From Zeimonas sp964538505 (lineage in GTDB: Bacteria; Pseudomonadota; Gammaproteobacteria; Burkholderiales; Burkholderiaceae_E): a stretch of 64,000 bases of DNA. Where the stretch lies: positions 1 through 64,000 of the forward strand of contig CAZIDY010000011.1 in NCBI GenBank assembly GCA_964538505.1, in the 5' to 3' direction. Position 1 is the first letter of the stretch. Each line of letters starts with the position of its first letter. The notes under the pieces were generated by a model. That model saw only the letters and a list, made by a program, of their open reading frames with translations. It did not search any database and had not been told where the DNA came from. The position numbers and the translations under genes were made by a program. Below, in pieces: positions 49,701 to 57,533 of the stretch.

Positions 49701-50683
49701 AGCGAGGAAGAGAAGGGGGAAGGGGGAAGGGAGAAGGGGGGCAGCGCGTCGAACGCGCGCGACACGCGCTCGAAGGCATCTGGCGCGAAGGGGTCCACGG
49801 TTACACGCCCGGGCATCGCGCGCAGCCAGGTGAGCTGACGCTTGGCGAGCTGGCGCGTCGCGGCGATGCCCGTGTCGCGCAGCGCGTCGATCGGGCCGCC
49901 GGAGTCGAGCCATTGCCACGCCTGCCGATAGCCGACGCTGCGCATCGACGGCAGCGACGGCGACAGGTCGCCTCGTGCACGCAACGTGCGCACCTCGTCG
50001 ACGAACCCGGCGGCGAGCATTGCATCGAAGCGCGCGGCGATGCGGGCGTGCAGCGCCGCGCGGTCGACGGGCTCGAGCGAGATGCGCAGGATGCGCGCGC
50101 GACCGGTGGGCGGCTGCGGCATCGGCTGCGACAGCCAGTCGGACATTGTGCGGCCGGTCGTCTCGAAGATCTCGAGCGCACGCTGGATGCGCTGCGCGTC
50201 GGCGGGATCGATGCGCGCGGCGGCGCGCGCATCGATCGTCGCGAGTCGCGCATGCAGTGCCGGCCACCCGCTCGCTCGCGCTTCGTCCTCGAGCCGGCTG
50301 CGCACGGCAGGATCGGCACCGGGCAACGGATGCAGCCCTTCGGCGAGCGCGCGCGCGTACAGCATCGTTCCCCCGACGAGCAGCGGGATGCGGCCGCGTG
50401 CACGGATGTCGGCGATCGCGGCAAGCGCGTCGTCGACGAAGCGCGCCGCCGAATAGCGTTCGGCAGCATCGACGATGTCGACGAGATGGTGCGGCACCTG
50501 CGCGCGCTCGGCGGCGTCGGGCTTCGCAGTGCCGATGTCGAGCCCGCGGTACACCTGCGCCGAATCGACGCTGACGATCTCGATCGGCCGGTGCTGTGCG
50601 AGCCGCATCGCGATCGTGCTCTTGCCCGACGCGGTGGGCCCCAGCAGCATCGCGAGCGGGGGCGGTGAACTGTCTTCGCTCAC
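49679..50683 (-). CDS. miaA: tRNA dimethylallyltransferase
   Basis: MiaA adds a dimethylallyl group to A37 of tRNAs reading UNN codons. The 334-residue product has GPTASGKST (15-23), VSVDSAQVYRGLDIGTAKP, LVGGTMLYARALAEG and QLAKRQLTWLRAMP. It starts with GTG at 50683, overlapping the MFS stop as GTGA. The last 20 or so residues (PPFSLPPSPFSSSLQSKENE) are encoded by a G/A-rich run (49701-49740) and look like an unconserved tail reaching into tamB. Confidence 0.95.
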   Translation of the reverse strand: MSEDSSPPPLAMLLGPTASGKSTIAMRLAQHRPIEIVSVDSAQVYRGLDIGTAKPDAAERAQVPHHLVDIVDAAERYSAARFVDDALAAIADIRARGRIPLLVGGTMLYARALAEGLHPLPGADPAVRSRLEDEARASGWPALHARLATIDARAAARIDPADAQRIQRALEIFETTGRTMSDWLSQPMPQPPTGRARILRISLEPVDRAALHARIAARFDAMLAAGFVDEVRTLRARGDLSPSLPSMRSVGYRQAWQWLDSGGPIDALRDTGIAATRQLAKRQLTWLRAMPGRVTVDPFAPDAFERVSRAFDALPPFSLPPSPFSSSLQSKENE

Positions 50684-51912
50684 ACTGCGCCGCCCGGTTC
50701 GACGGCCGTGTCGGTGTGCGCCTCGTTCCGTCGCAACAGCGTCCACGCCGTCGACGTGCAGAAGAGCATGCTCGCCAGCACGGCCCATGCGAGCGGGCGT
50801 GTCGTTCCATCGTGCAGCGCGCCGACCAGCCAGCCGACCACCGAGGCGACCGCGAGCATCACGAATCCGGTCAGTGCCGTGGCCGCGCCGGCATTGCGCG
50901 GAAACGGGTCGATCGCGCCGATCTGGCAGCACGGCTGGATGAAGCCGTGCGCGGCGGTTACGAGGCACATCGGCACGATCACCACGGCGAGCGTCTGCAC
51001 GTCGAGCGCCGCGAAAAGCGCCATCGCAGCCGCGGCCACGAGCCCCACCGTTGCGCCGAGCCGGATCGAGCCGGTCAGGCCGAGGCGCCCGAGCACCCGG
51101 CGTACGGCGACCGTGCCGAGCAGGTAGCCGAAGGTGACGATTGCGTAGGTGAAACCGAAGGCGCGCTCGCTGACGCCGAACAGCTCGATCAGCACGAAAG
51201 ACGACGCCGAGATGAAGCAGAAGAGCGCGGCGTAGCTTCCGGTGATCGGCAGCGCGTGTGCCCAGAAGCGCCGTGACGATGCTACGAACGCATAGTTGCG
51301 CAGCAGCGGGCCGAGGTCGGTGGCGTGCGGATTGCGGTGTCGGTTCGTCTCGGGCAGCACGCGCAGCGTCGCGACGAGCACCGCGACGCCGGCGGCCATC
51401 AGCACGACGAAGTTCATCCGCCAGCCGAAGGCCGACTGCACGATTCCGCCGAGCATCGGCCCGGCGATCGGCGCGACGCCGAGCCAGCTGAGCGCGCGCG
51501 CCAGCACGCGTGCGCCGGGCTCGGCCTCGTAGAGATCGCGCACGATCGCCCGCGAGCAGACCACCGTGCAGCACACGCCGAGCGCCTGCAATACGCGCGC
51601 GGCGATGAGGACGGCAAGCGACGGCGCCAGCGCACCGAGCAGTGATGCGGCAACGTAGAGCGCCGCTCCGCCGAGCGCGACCGGACGCCGTCCGAAGCGG
51701 TCGGACAGCGGGCCGGCGAGCAACTGGCTGAGCGCGAAGCCGCCGAGGAAGGCCGACAGCGTGAGCTGCACCGAAGACACCGGCGCATCGAAATGCACGC
51801 GCAGTGCCGGCAGCGAGGCGAGATACAGGTCGGTCGACAGCGGCTGCAGCGCGAGGAAGCCGGTGAGCACGAACAGCAGGCCAGCCGAAACCTCGGCGCG
51901 CGAATGCGGCAT
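50680..51912 (-). CDS. Bcr/CflA-family multidrug efflux MFS transporter
   Basis: This is a 410-residue major facilitator protein with twelve membrane segments. The N-terminal QPLSTDLYLASLPAL and the loop 2-3 motif LAGPLSDRFGRRPVALGG are typical of Bcr/CflA proton-driven drug exporters, with CSRAIVRDLYE after segment 4. In many bacteria mutL is followed directly by miaA; here the exporter is inserted between them, overlapping miaA by 4 nt and 5 nt from mutL. The substrate is unknown. Confidence 0.93.
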   Translation of the reverse strand: MPHSRAEVSAGLLFVLTGFLALQPLSTDLYLASLPALRVHFDAPVSSVQLTLSAFLGGFALSQLLAGPLSDRFGRRPVALGGAALYVAASLLGALAPSLAVLIAARVLQALGVCCTVVCSRAIVRDLYEAEPGARVLARALSWLGVAPIAGPMLGGIVQSAFGWRMNFVVLMAAGVAVLVATLRVLPETNRHRNPHATDLGPLLRNYAFVASSRRFWAHALPITGSYAALFCFISASSFVLIELFGVSERAFGFTYAIVTFGYLLGTVAVRRVLGRLGLTGSIRLGATVGLVAAAAMALFAALDVQTLAVVIVPMCLVTAAHGFIQPCCQIGAIDPFPRNAGAATALTGFVMLAVASVVGWLVGALHDGTTRPLAWAVLASMLFCTSTAWTLLRRNEAHTDTAVEPGGAV

Positions 51913-51917
51913 CGAAT

Positions 51918-53831
51918 TCAGCGTCCGCGCAGGAACCAGCGGTCGAGCTCGTCGAGCGGCACCTGCAGCCAGGTCGGACGGCCGTGGTTGCACTGGTCGG
52001 CGGCCGGCGTGCGCTCCATCTCGCGCAGCAGCGCGTTCATCTCGTCGAGCGACAGCCGGCGATTGGCGCGCACGGCCGCGTGGCAGGCCATCGTCGCGAG
52101 CAGCGCGTCGCCACGCTCGGCGAGCGCGTGCGAGACGCCGTGCTCGCGCAACTCGGCGAGCACCGAGCGCGCAAGCGCCGCGGCGTCGGCGTTCGCAAGT
52201 GCCGCCGGCACCGCGCGCACCGCGATCGACTGCGTCGACAGCACCGAGAGCTCGAGGCCGAGTGCAGCGATCGCGTCGGCTTCCTCGTCGACGAGCGCGA
52301 GCTCGATCGGGTCGGCGCGAAAGACCGCCGGGACGAGCAGCGCCTGCATCGGCACGGCGTGCGCGGCGTACGCGACCTTCATCCGTTCGTAGACGATCCG
52401 CTCGTGCGCGGCGTGCATGTCGACGACGACCAGGCCGTGGCGGTTCTGCGCCAGCACCCAGGTGCCGTGCAGTTGCGCGATCGCGTGGCCGAGCGGCGGG
52501 TCGTCGTCGCTGCGCTCGCCGATGTGTGCGCCGTCGCGGCCCGCGTCATCGCGGCGAATCCCGTCGCGCTGTGCAATATCGTCGTCGATCGGGGAATCGC
52601 CGACGCCGCCTCTTCCGATCGTATCGGTCGGTGCCGACCCGCCCCAGGCTGCCGTCGAAGTCGCGCCATAGGCGGTTGAATACCCGCCGTAGCCGAATCG
52701 CGCTTCGCGCTCGTGCACGAGATCGAGCCGCGCAGTCGTCGGCGCTTCATACGGATCGAAGCGAGCCGCCTGCGTCACCGGACTGCCGCTCGCCGCCGGC
52801 GCAGCAGCCCGATCGTCGGCCGACGCGCGCAGTGCCGCCTCGACCGCATGAAAGACGAAGGAGCGGACCCCGGCCGGGTCGCGAAAGCGCACCTCGATCT
52901 TCGCCGGATGTACGTTGACGTCGACCTGCGCCGGGTCGATCGAGACGAACACCGCCCAGGCCGCGTGCCGGTCGCCGTGCATCAGGTCGGCGTACGCCTG
53001 CTTCAATGCGTAGCCGAGCATGCGGTCGCGCACGAAGCGCCCGTTCACGTACAGGAACTGGCGGTCGGCGCGCCCCCGGTTTCGCGTCGGCAGGCCGAGC
53101 ACTGCGCGCACGCGCAGCGCGCCGGCCTCGACGTCGACGATGCGGTGTGCGTGCTCGTACTCCTCGCCGAGCGCGCCGAGCGCGCGTTGCGTCCATTGCG
53201 CCGGCTCGAAGGTCTCGACGCGCCGGTCGTCGACCTGCAGCTCGAAGGCGACCGACTCGTGTGCGAGCGCGATGCGCCGGAATGCGTCGACGCAGTGCGC
53301 GCTCTCGGTGGCGGCGCTGCGCAGGAACTTGCGCCGCGCCGGCGTCGCCGAGAAGAGATCGAGCACCTCGACGTGCGTGCCGCGCGCGCCGGGCGCCGGC
53401 TCGATCTCGCCGGTGTCGGCGTCGATACGCCATGCGGCGTCGTCGTCGGCGGTGCGGCTCGTCACCCGCACGCGGGCGACCGAAGCGATCGACGCGAGCG
53501 CCTCGCCGCGGAAGCCGAGCGTGCCGACGCGCTCGAGCTCGTCGAGCGTGGCGATCTTGCTCGTCGCATGGCGCTCGAGCGCGAGCGGCAGCTGCGCGCG
53601 GGCGATGCCGCAGCCGTCATCGGCGACGACGATGCGCCGCACGCCTCCTTCCTCGATGCGCACCCGGATGCGCGTGGCGCCGGCATCAAGTGCGTTCTCG
53701 ATCAACTCGCGAACGACCGACGCCGGCCGCTCGACGACTTCGCCGGCGGCGATCTGGCTGATGAGTCGATCGGCGAGCCGGGTGATCGGTCGGCTCGACG
53801 CGCCAGAAACGGCGGGCGCTGCGGAAGGCAT
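51918..53831 (-). CDS. mutL: DNA mismatch repair protein MutL (endonuclease-type)
   Basis: This is a 637-residue mismatch-repair ATPase. The GHKL domain has ELIENALDAGA, DDGCGI, TLGFRGEALAS and VNVHPAKIEVRF. A low-complexity, Asp/Gly-rich linker (about 360-455) precedes the dimerisation domain. This carries DMHAAHERIVYE (471-482), the DQHA(x)2E(x)4E-type nickase motif, plus ACHAAVRAN and CNHGRP (consensus CPHGRP). So it is the nicking form found in bacteria without MutH. An upstream open extension was dropped; the ATG at 53829-53831 fits. Confidence 0.96.
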   Translation of the reverse strand: MPSAAPAVSGASSRPITRLADRLISQIAAGEVVERPASVVRELIENALDAGATRIRVRIEEGGVRRIVVADDGCGIARAQLPLALERHATSKIATLDELERVGTLGFRGEALASIASVARVRVTSRTADDDAAWRIDADTGEIEPAPGARGTHVEVLDLFSATPARRKFLRSAATESAHCVDAFRRIALAHESVAFELQVDDRRVETFEPAQWTQRALGALGEEYEHAHRIVDVEAGALRVRAVLGLPTRNRGRADRQFLYVNGRFVRDRMLGYALKQAYADLMHGDRHAAWAVFVSIDPAQVDVNVHPAKIEVRFRDPAGVRSFVFHAVEAALRASADDRAAAPAASGSPVTQAARFDPYEAPTTARLDLVHEREARFGYGGYSTAYGATSTAAWGGSAPTDTIGRGGVGDSPIDDDIAQRDGIRRDDAGRDGAHIGERSDDDPPLGHAIAQLHGTWVLAQNRHGLVVVDMHAAHERIVYERMKVAYAAHAVPMQALLVPAVFRADPIELALVDEEADAIAALGLELSVLSTQSIAVRAVPAALANADAAALARSVLAELREHGVSHALAERGDALLATMACHAAVRANRRLSLDEMNALLREMERTPAADQCNHGRPTWLQVPLDELDRWFLRGR

Positions 53832-53940
53832 CCGGCGATTATAGGGAGCGCGCCGCGCGGGAGCGTCGCGGCAGGCGGCAACGGCGCAGGGTACCTCTGC
53901 CGGCCGGCTGCCGCCGGGTCGACGTGTACCATCGCGGCCG

Positions 53941-54624
53941 ATGGACTTCGCGCAGCTCTTCGATCTGTTCCTGCACCTCGACCGGCATCTCGCGTCGGTC
54001 ATCGAGCAGTACGGCGTCTGGGTCTACGCGCTGCTGTTCGCGATCATCTTCGTCGAGACCGGCCTCGTCGTGATGCCGTTCCTGCCGGGCGATTCGCTGC
54101 TGTTCGTTGCCGGCACCCTCGCCGCGGTCGGCGGGCTCGACATTCGCCTGCTGATCGGGCTGCTGATCGTCGCCGCAGTGCTCGGCGACGCGGTCAACTA
54201 CTCGATCGGGCACTTCTTCGGCCCGAAGGTCTTCGGCTGGGAGAACTCGCGCTTCTTCAACAAGGCCGCGTTCGACCGCACGCATGCGTTCTACGAACGG
54301 CACGGGCCGATGACGATCATCATCGCGCGGTTCCTCCCCTTCGCCCGCACTTTCGCGCCCTTCGTCGCCGGAGTGGCGCAGATGCGCTACCCGCGTTTCG
54401 CGCTCTACAACGTCATCGGCGGGACGCTGTGGGTCGCCGGCCTGAGCACGATCGGCTACCTGTTCGGCAACACCCGGTGGGTGCAGGAGAACTTCTCGTG
54501 GGTGACGCTCGCGATGATCGTCATTCCCGGGCTGCCCGCCGTGTTCGAGGTGCTGCGCCACTGGCTGCGTGCCCGGCGGGAACGGCGTACGCGCAGCCTG
54601 CCCGCCGGGCGGTCGCCGGGTTGA
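53941..54624 (+). CDS. DedA family membrane protein
   Basis: This is a 227-residue integral membrane protein of the DedA/SNARE-associated superfamily, some of which flip undecaprenyl phosphate or phospholipids. It shows FVETGLVVMPFLPGDSLLFVAGTLA, GDAVNYSIGHFFGPKVF and the conserved arginine in IIIARFLPFARTFAPFVAGV. Four to five membrane segments are visible, with a basic C-terminus. It diverges from mutL (109-nt gap) and stands alone. Confidence 0.93.
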   Translation: MDFAQLFDLFLHLDRHLASVIEQYGVWVYALLFAIIFVETGLVVMPFLPGDSLLFVAGTLAAVGGLDIRLLIGLLIVAAVLGDAVNYSIGHFFGPKVFGWENSRFFNKAAFDRTHAFYERHGPMTIIIARFLPFARTFAPFVAGVAQMRYPRFALYNVIGGTLWVAGLSTIGYLFGNTRWVQENFSWVTLAMIVIPGLPAVFEVLRHWLRARRERRTRSLPAGRSPG

Positions 54625-54876
54625 TTCAAGGCGGCGGTGCGCCGCGGGCGTGCTGTTCGCTTGACCCGCCTCCAGTGGATGCGCAAGGACGCACCCCCCC
54701 CGCTGGCTCAGGTGCCGTCAGCGGAAACCGTCCGCCCGTCTGCTGATGCCCTGAAGCCCGCCCGTCCGCCGCATACCCTCGCGGGCGACCACCGCTCATT
54801 TCGCGGCACGCGCCTTGCTGAGGTGAAGGGATTCCGGAGCGCAAGATATGCGTCCGGAACGAACGGAACCGCGTAC
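54625..54876. other. 252-nt intergenic region with a promoter-proximal dyad
   Basis: There is no gene here. The right end has TTCCGGA (54832-54838) and its exact inverse TCCGGAA (54853-54859) with inner CGCA/TGCG, a 28-nt dyad ending 17 nt from the response regulator start codon. It could be an autoregulatory operator or a leader hairpin covering the ribosome binding region. Confidence 0.5.
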
Positions 54877-55572
54877 ATGAAAACGCTCGTCGTCACCGAT
54901 GTCCAGGACGCGCCTGCCCGAGTCGTCGCGCCGTTGCGCGAGGCCGGCTTCGACCTCGAAGCCGTTACCGACACCGCAGAGCTCGATCCGTTGCTGCGCC
55001 TCGCACCGGCCGGCGCGATCGTGCTCGATCTGCGCACGAAAGCCGAGGCGGCGCTGGAGTGGCTGCGTACGGTGCGCGGTCGCGGCATCCGTGTGCCGGC
55101 GCTGATCCTCACCGAAGCCGACGATGTCGACGGTCGGATCGCCGCTCTCGAGGCCGGCGCCAATGACTACCTGGCGGGTGATTTCGAGCCGCGTGAGCTC
55201 GTCGCCCGCTGTGCGGCGCTCGTGCGCCGGCGCGAGGAGGCCGGCGCGGCCGACGTCGTCTTCTGCGGCGAGCTCGTCGTCGACAGCCGCAAGCGCGAGG
55301 TGCGCTTCGGCTCGACCCCGATCGACCTGACGCCGCGCGAGTGGTCGATCTTCGAGCAGCTGGTGGAGCACGCCGGTACGCCGGTGACGAAGGAAGACCT
55401 GATGCAGGCGATCACCGGCGTCGACGAGCGCCTCGCGCCGAACGCGATCGAGGTCTACGTATCGCGCCTGCGCGCCAAGCTCGCCGGAACCGGCGCGCGC
55501 ATCAGCACCCTGCGCGGCATCGGCTATCGGCTCGAGAACCCGCAGCCCGGCGCCGAGCGCGTCGGCTGGTAG
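54877..55572 (+). CDS. OmpR-like response regulator with a degenerate receiver
   Basis: This is a 231-residue protein with a receiver-like domain (1-120) and a normal winged helix (LTPREWSIFEQLVEHAGTPV ... RISTLRGIGYRL). The receiver keeps an acceptor-like aspartate in AIVLDLRTK and the threonine of ALILTEADD. However, the KPF lysine region reads LAGDFEPREL, without lysine, and the first acidic pocket is LVVTDVQDA rather than the usual DD/ED pair. It may not respond to normal phosphorylation. There is no kinase nearby. It is convergent with amiC across the repeat at 55578. Confidence 0.88.
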   Translation: MKTLVVTDVQDAPARVVAPLREAGFDLEAVTDTAELDPLLRLAPAGAIVLDLRTKAEAALEWLRTVRGRGIRVPALILTEADDVDGRIAALEAGANDYLAGDFEPRELVARCAALVRRREEAGAADVVFCGELVVDSRKREVRFGSTPIDLTPREWSIFEQLVEHAGTPVTKEDLMQAITGVDERLAPNAIEVYVSRLRAKLAGTGARISTLRGIGYRLENPQPGAERVGW

Positions 55573-55577
55573 TCGGG

Positions 55578-55610
55578 AAACAAAACCGTGGTCTGACCCC
55601 GGTTTTGTTT
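55578..55610. terminator. Bidirectional terminator-like inverted repeat, copy 3 (short form)
   Basis: Arms of 11 nt, AAACAAAACCG (55578-55588) and CGGTTTTGTTT (55600-55610), enclose TGGTCTGACCC. The whole contains the same core AAACCGTGGTCTGACCCCG as copies 1 and 2 (55584-55601), but only once. It lies between the convergent response regulator and amiC genes, 5 nt from one stop and 4 nt from the other. Confidence 0.8.
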
Positions 55611-55614
55611 TCGC

Positions 55615-57063
55615 TCAGGTGCTCTGCGTCCTCGGCGGGGGCGGGTGCTTGCGCAGGTACGCCGTTAGGCCGCGGTAGATCGCATCGGCGATGCGGGCCT
55701 GGTATTGGGCGCTCGCCAGCCGGCGCTCCTCCAGCGGATTGCTGATGAACGCAGTCTCGACGAGGATCGACGGGATGTCCGGTGCCTTCAGCACCGCGAA
55801 ACCGGCCTGCTCGATCGCCGGCTTGTGTAGCGAGCCGACGCCTCCGAGCTCGGTGAGCACCATCCGGCCCAGCCGCGACGAATCCTGGATCTGCGCTTTC
55901 GTCGACAGGTCGAGCAGAATGCGCCGCGCTTCGATGCTGCCGGTCGCGAAACGCGCGCCGCCGATGCGATCGGAGTCGTTCTCGCGCCGCGCGAGCCAGC
56001 GCGCGGCGGCGCTCGTCGCTCCGCGCTCGGAGAGCACGTACACCGACGCACCGCGCGCCTCGGGTCGCACGAAGGCGTCGGCATGGATCGAGACGAACAG
56101 GTCGGCCTGCACGCGCTGTGCCTTGGCCACCCGCGTCGCCAGCGGCACGAAGTAGTCACCGTCGCGGATCATGTAGGCCCGCATCGACGGGTCGCGGGCG
56201 ATGCGTTCGCGCAGCAGCTGCGCAATGCGCAGCACGACGTCCTTCTCCTTCGTTCCGCGCCGCCCGATTGCGCCCGGGTCCTCGCCGCCGTGCCCGGCGT
56301 CGATCGCGATCGTCACCAGCCGCGTCATCGCCGACGGCGTTCGCGGCGCGCGCGCCGGGCGCTTCGATGCGCTCGTCTGCGGGCGCGCCGGCGGCGCGGC
56401 GGCAGCGGCTCCGGCATCGGCGAGCGCTTCGGGGCTCGTCGGGGGGGGGCTCGCCGGACGGGAGGCGGTCGCGGCCGGCTCGACATCCGCTGTTGTGTCG
56501 CCGCTTGCCACGGATGCATCGCTTCCGCGCTCGTCGAGCCATGCGCCGAGCGGATCGTTGTCGATGCCCGCGGCGTAGCGCTCCCGCTCCCGGTCGCTCG
56601 CCTCGTCGAGCAGCGCCTGCAGCGGATCGATCGGCACCAGCGGATAGAGGTCGATGACGAGCCGGTGCCGGTAGGTGCCTGCGGGCGCCAGCGTGAACAG
56701 CTGCGGTGTGACTTCCTTTTTCAGGTCGAAGACGATGCGGGCGACGTGCGGACGGTTCTGGCCCACGCGCACGCGTGCGATGTACGGGTCGTGCGGAACG
56801 ATCTTCGCGATCAGCTCGCGCAGCGCAAGGCCGACGCCGAGTCCTTCGAGATCGACGACGAGACGCGGCGGATCCGACAGCTGCAATTGCGTCGATTTCA
56901 GCGGTTCGTCGAGCTCGAGCGTCACGCGCGTGTAGTCGCGTGCCGGCCAGACGCGCACCGCGCGGATCGATGCAGCGTGTGCGATCGGTAGCTCGAGCGC
57001 GAGCAGCGTGCCCGCGCCGAGCTTCAGCAGCGCGCGCCGTCCGGGGCCAGCGCGTTCAGGCAC
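55615..57063 (-). CDS. amiC: N-acetylmuramoyl-L-alanine amidase (AmiC-like)
   Basis: This 482-residue periplasmic enzyme cleaves the stem peptide from muramic acid at septa. The N-terminus GRRALLKLGAGTLLALELP carries a twin-arginine export signal. An AMIN domain follows (about 32-145), then a Pro/Ala linker and the zinc amidase: IAIDAGHGGEDPGA, VSIHADAF and ILVETAFISNPLEE supply the metal ligands. It starts with GTG at 57061-57063, inside the 3' end of tsaE (40-nt overlap), the common tsaE-amiC order. Confidence 0.95.
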   Translation of the reverse strand: MPERAGPGRRALLKLGAGTLLALELPIAHAASIRAVRVWPARDYTRVTLELDEPLKSTQLQLSDPPRLVVDLEGLGVGLALRELIAKIVPHDPYIARVRVGQNRPHVARIVFDLKKEVTPQLFTLAPAGTYRHRLVIDLYPLVPIDPLQALLDEASDRERERYAAGIDNDPLGAWLDERGSDASVASGDTTADVEPAATASRPASPPPTSPEALADAGAAAAAPPARPQTSASKRPARAPRTPSAMTRLVTIAIDAGHGGEDPGAIGRRGTKEKDVVLRIAQLLRERIARDPSMRAYMIRDGDYFVPLATRVAKAQRVQADLFVSIHADAFVRPEARGASVYVLSERGATSAAARWLARRENDSDRIGGARFATGSIEARRILLDLSTKAQIQDSSRLGRMVLTELGGVGSLHKPAIEQAGFAVLKAPDIPSILVETAFISNPLEERRLASAQYQARIADAIYRGLTAYLRKHPPPPRTQST

Positions 57064-57521
57064 GCGCGTCCCCGTGCGGTGCCGGCAACGGCTTCGACGA
57101 TGCGTGTGTCATCGCCCGTGTCGCCTTCGAAGCGCAGGAACAGATGCAGATCGGGCGTCGGCAGGGTACCGATCGCGCGTTCGGGCCATTCGACGACGGC
57201 CACGTTCGGCGCGCCGATGTATTCCTCGAAACCCGCATCGAGCCAGTCCTGTTCCGAGTCGAATCTATAGAAATCAAAATGATACAGTCGAAACCTCGAC
57301 AGATCATAAGATTCGAGCAACGAAAAGCTCGGACTTTTCACACGGCCGGCGAAACCGAGGGCGCGCAGCAACGCGCGCACGAAGCTCGTCTTGCCGGTTC
57401 CGAGCTCCCCCGACAGGTACAGCACGAAGCCCGGTACGAGCCGGGGAGCGAGGCGCTGCGCCAGCGCTTCGGTGGCCTGCACATCGGCCAGGTGCAACTC
57501 GGATCGATCGGGGCGGTCCAC
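57024..57521 (-). CDS. tsaE: tRNA threonylcarbamoyladenosine synthesis ATPase TsaE
   Basis: TsaE is the ATPase that regenerates the TsaBD complex making t6A37 in tRNA. The 165-residue product has Walker A SGELGTGKTSFVRALL (about 38-52), VKSPSFSLLESY, and the later FYRFDSEQDWLDAGFEEYI and VVEWPERA, all typical. The GTG at 57519-57521 is only 12 nt from the divergent queG start, so the two promoters must overlap. Confidence 0.94.
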   Translation of the reverse strand: MDRPDRSELHLADVQATEALAQRLAPRLVPGFVLYLSGELGTGKTSFVRALLRALGFAGRVKSPSFSLLESYDLSRFRLYHFDFYRFDSEQDWLDAGFEEYIGAPNVAVVEWPERAIGTLPTPDLHLFLRFEGDTGDDTRIVEAVAGTARGRACLNALAPDGARC

Positions 57522-57533
57522 TAGAATCCAGGA

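Noticed and set aside
49701..49745. Purine-rich repeats as a possible CRISPR or regulatory repeat array
   Set aside because: Units are short, imperfect and contiguous, without spacers; best read as a slippage tract within the miaA tail.
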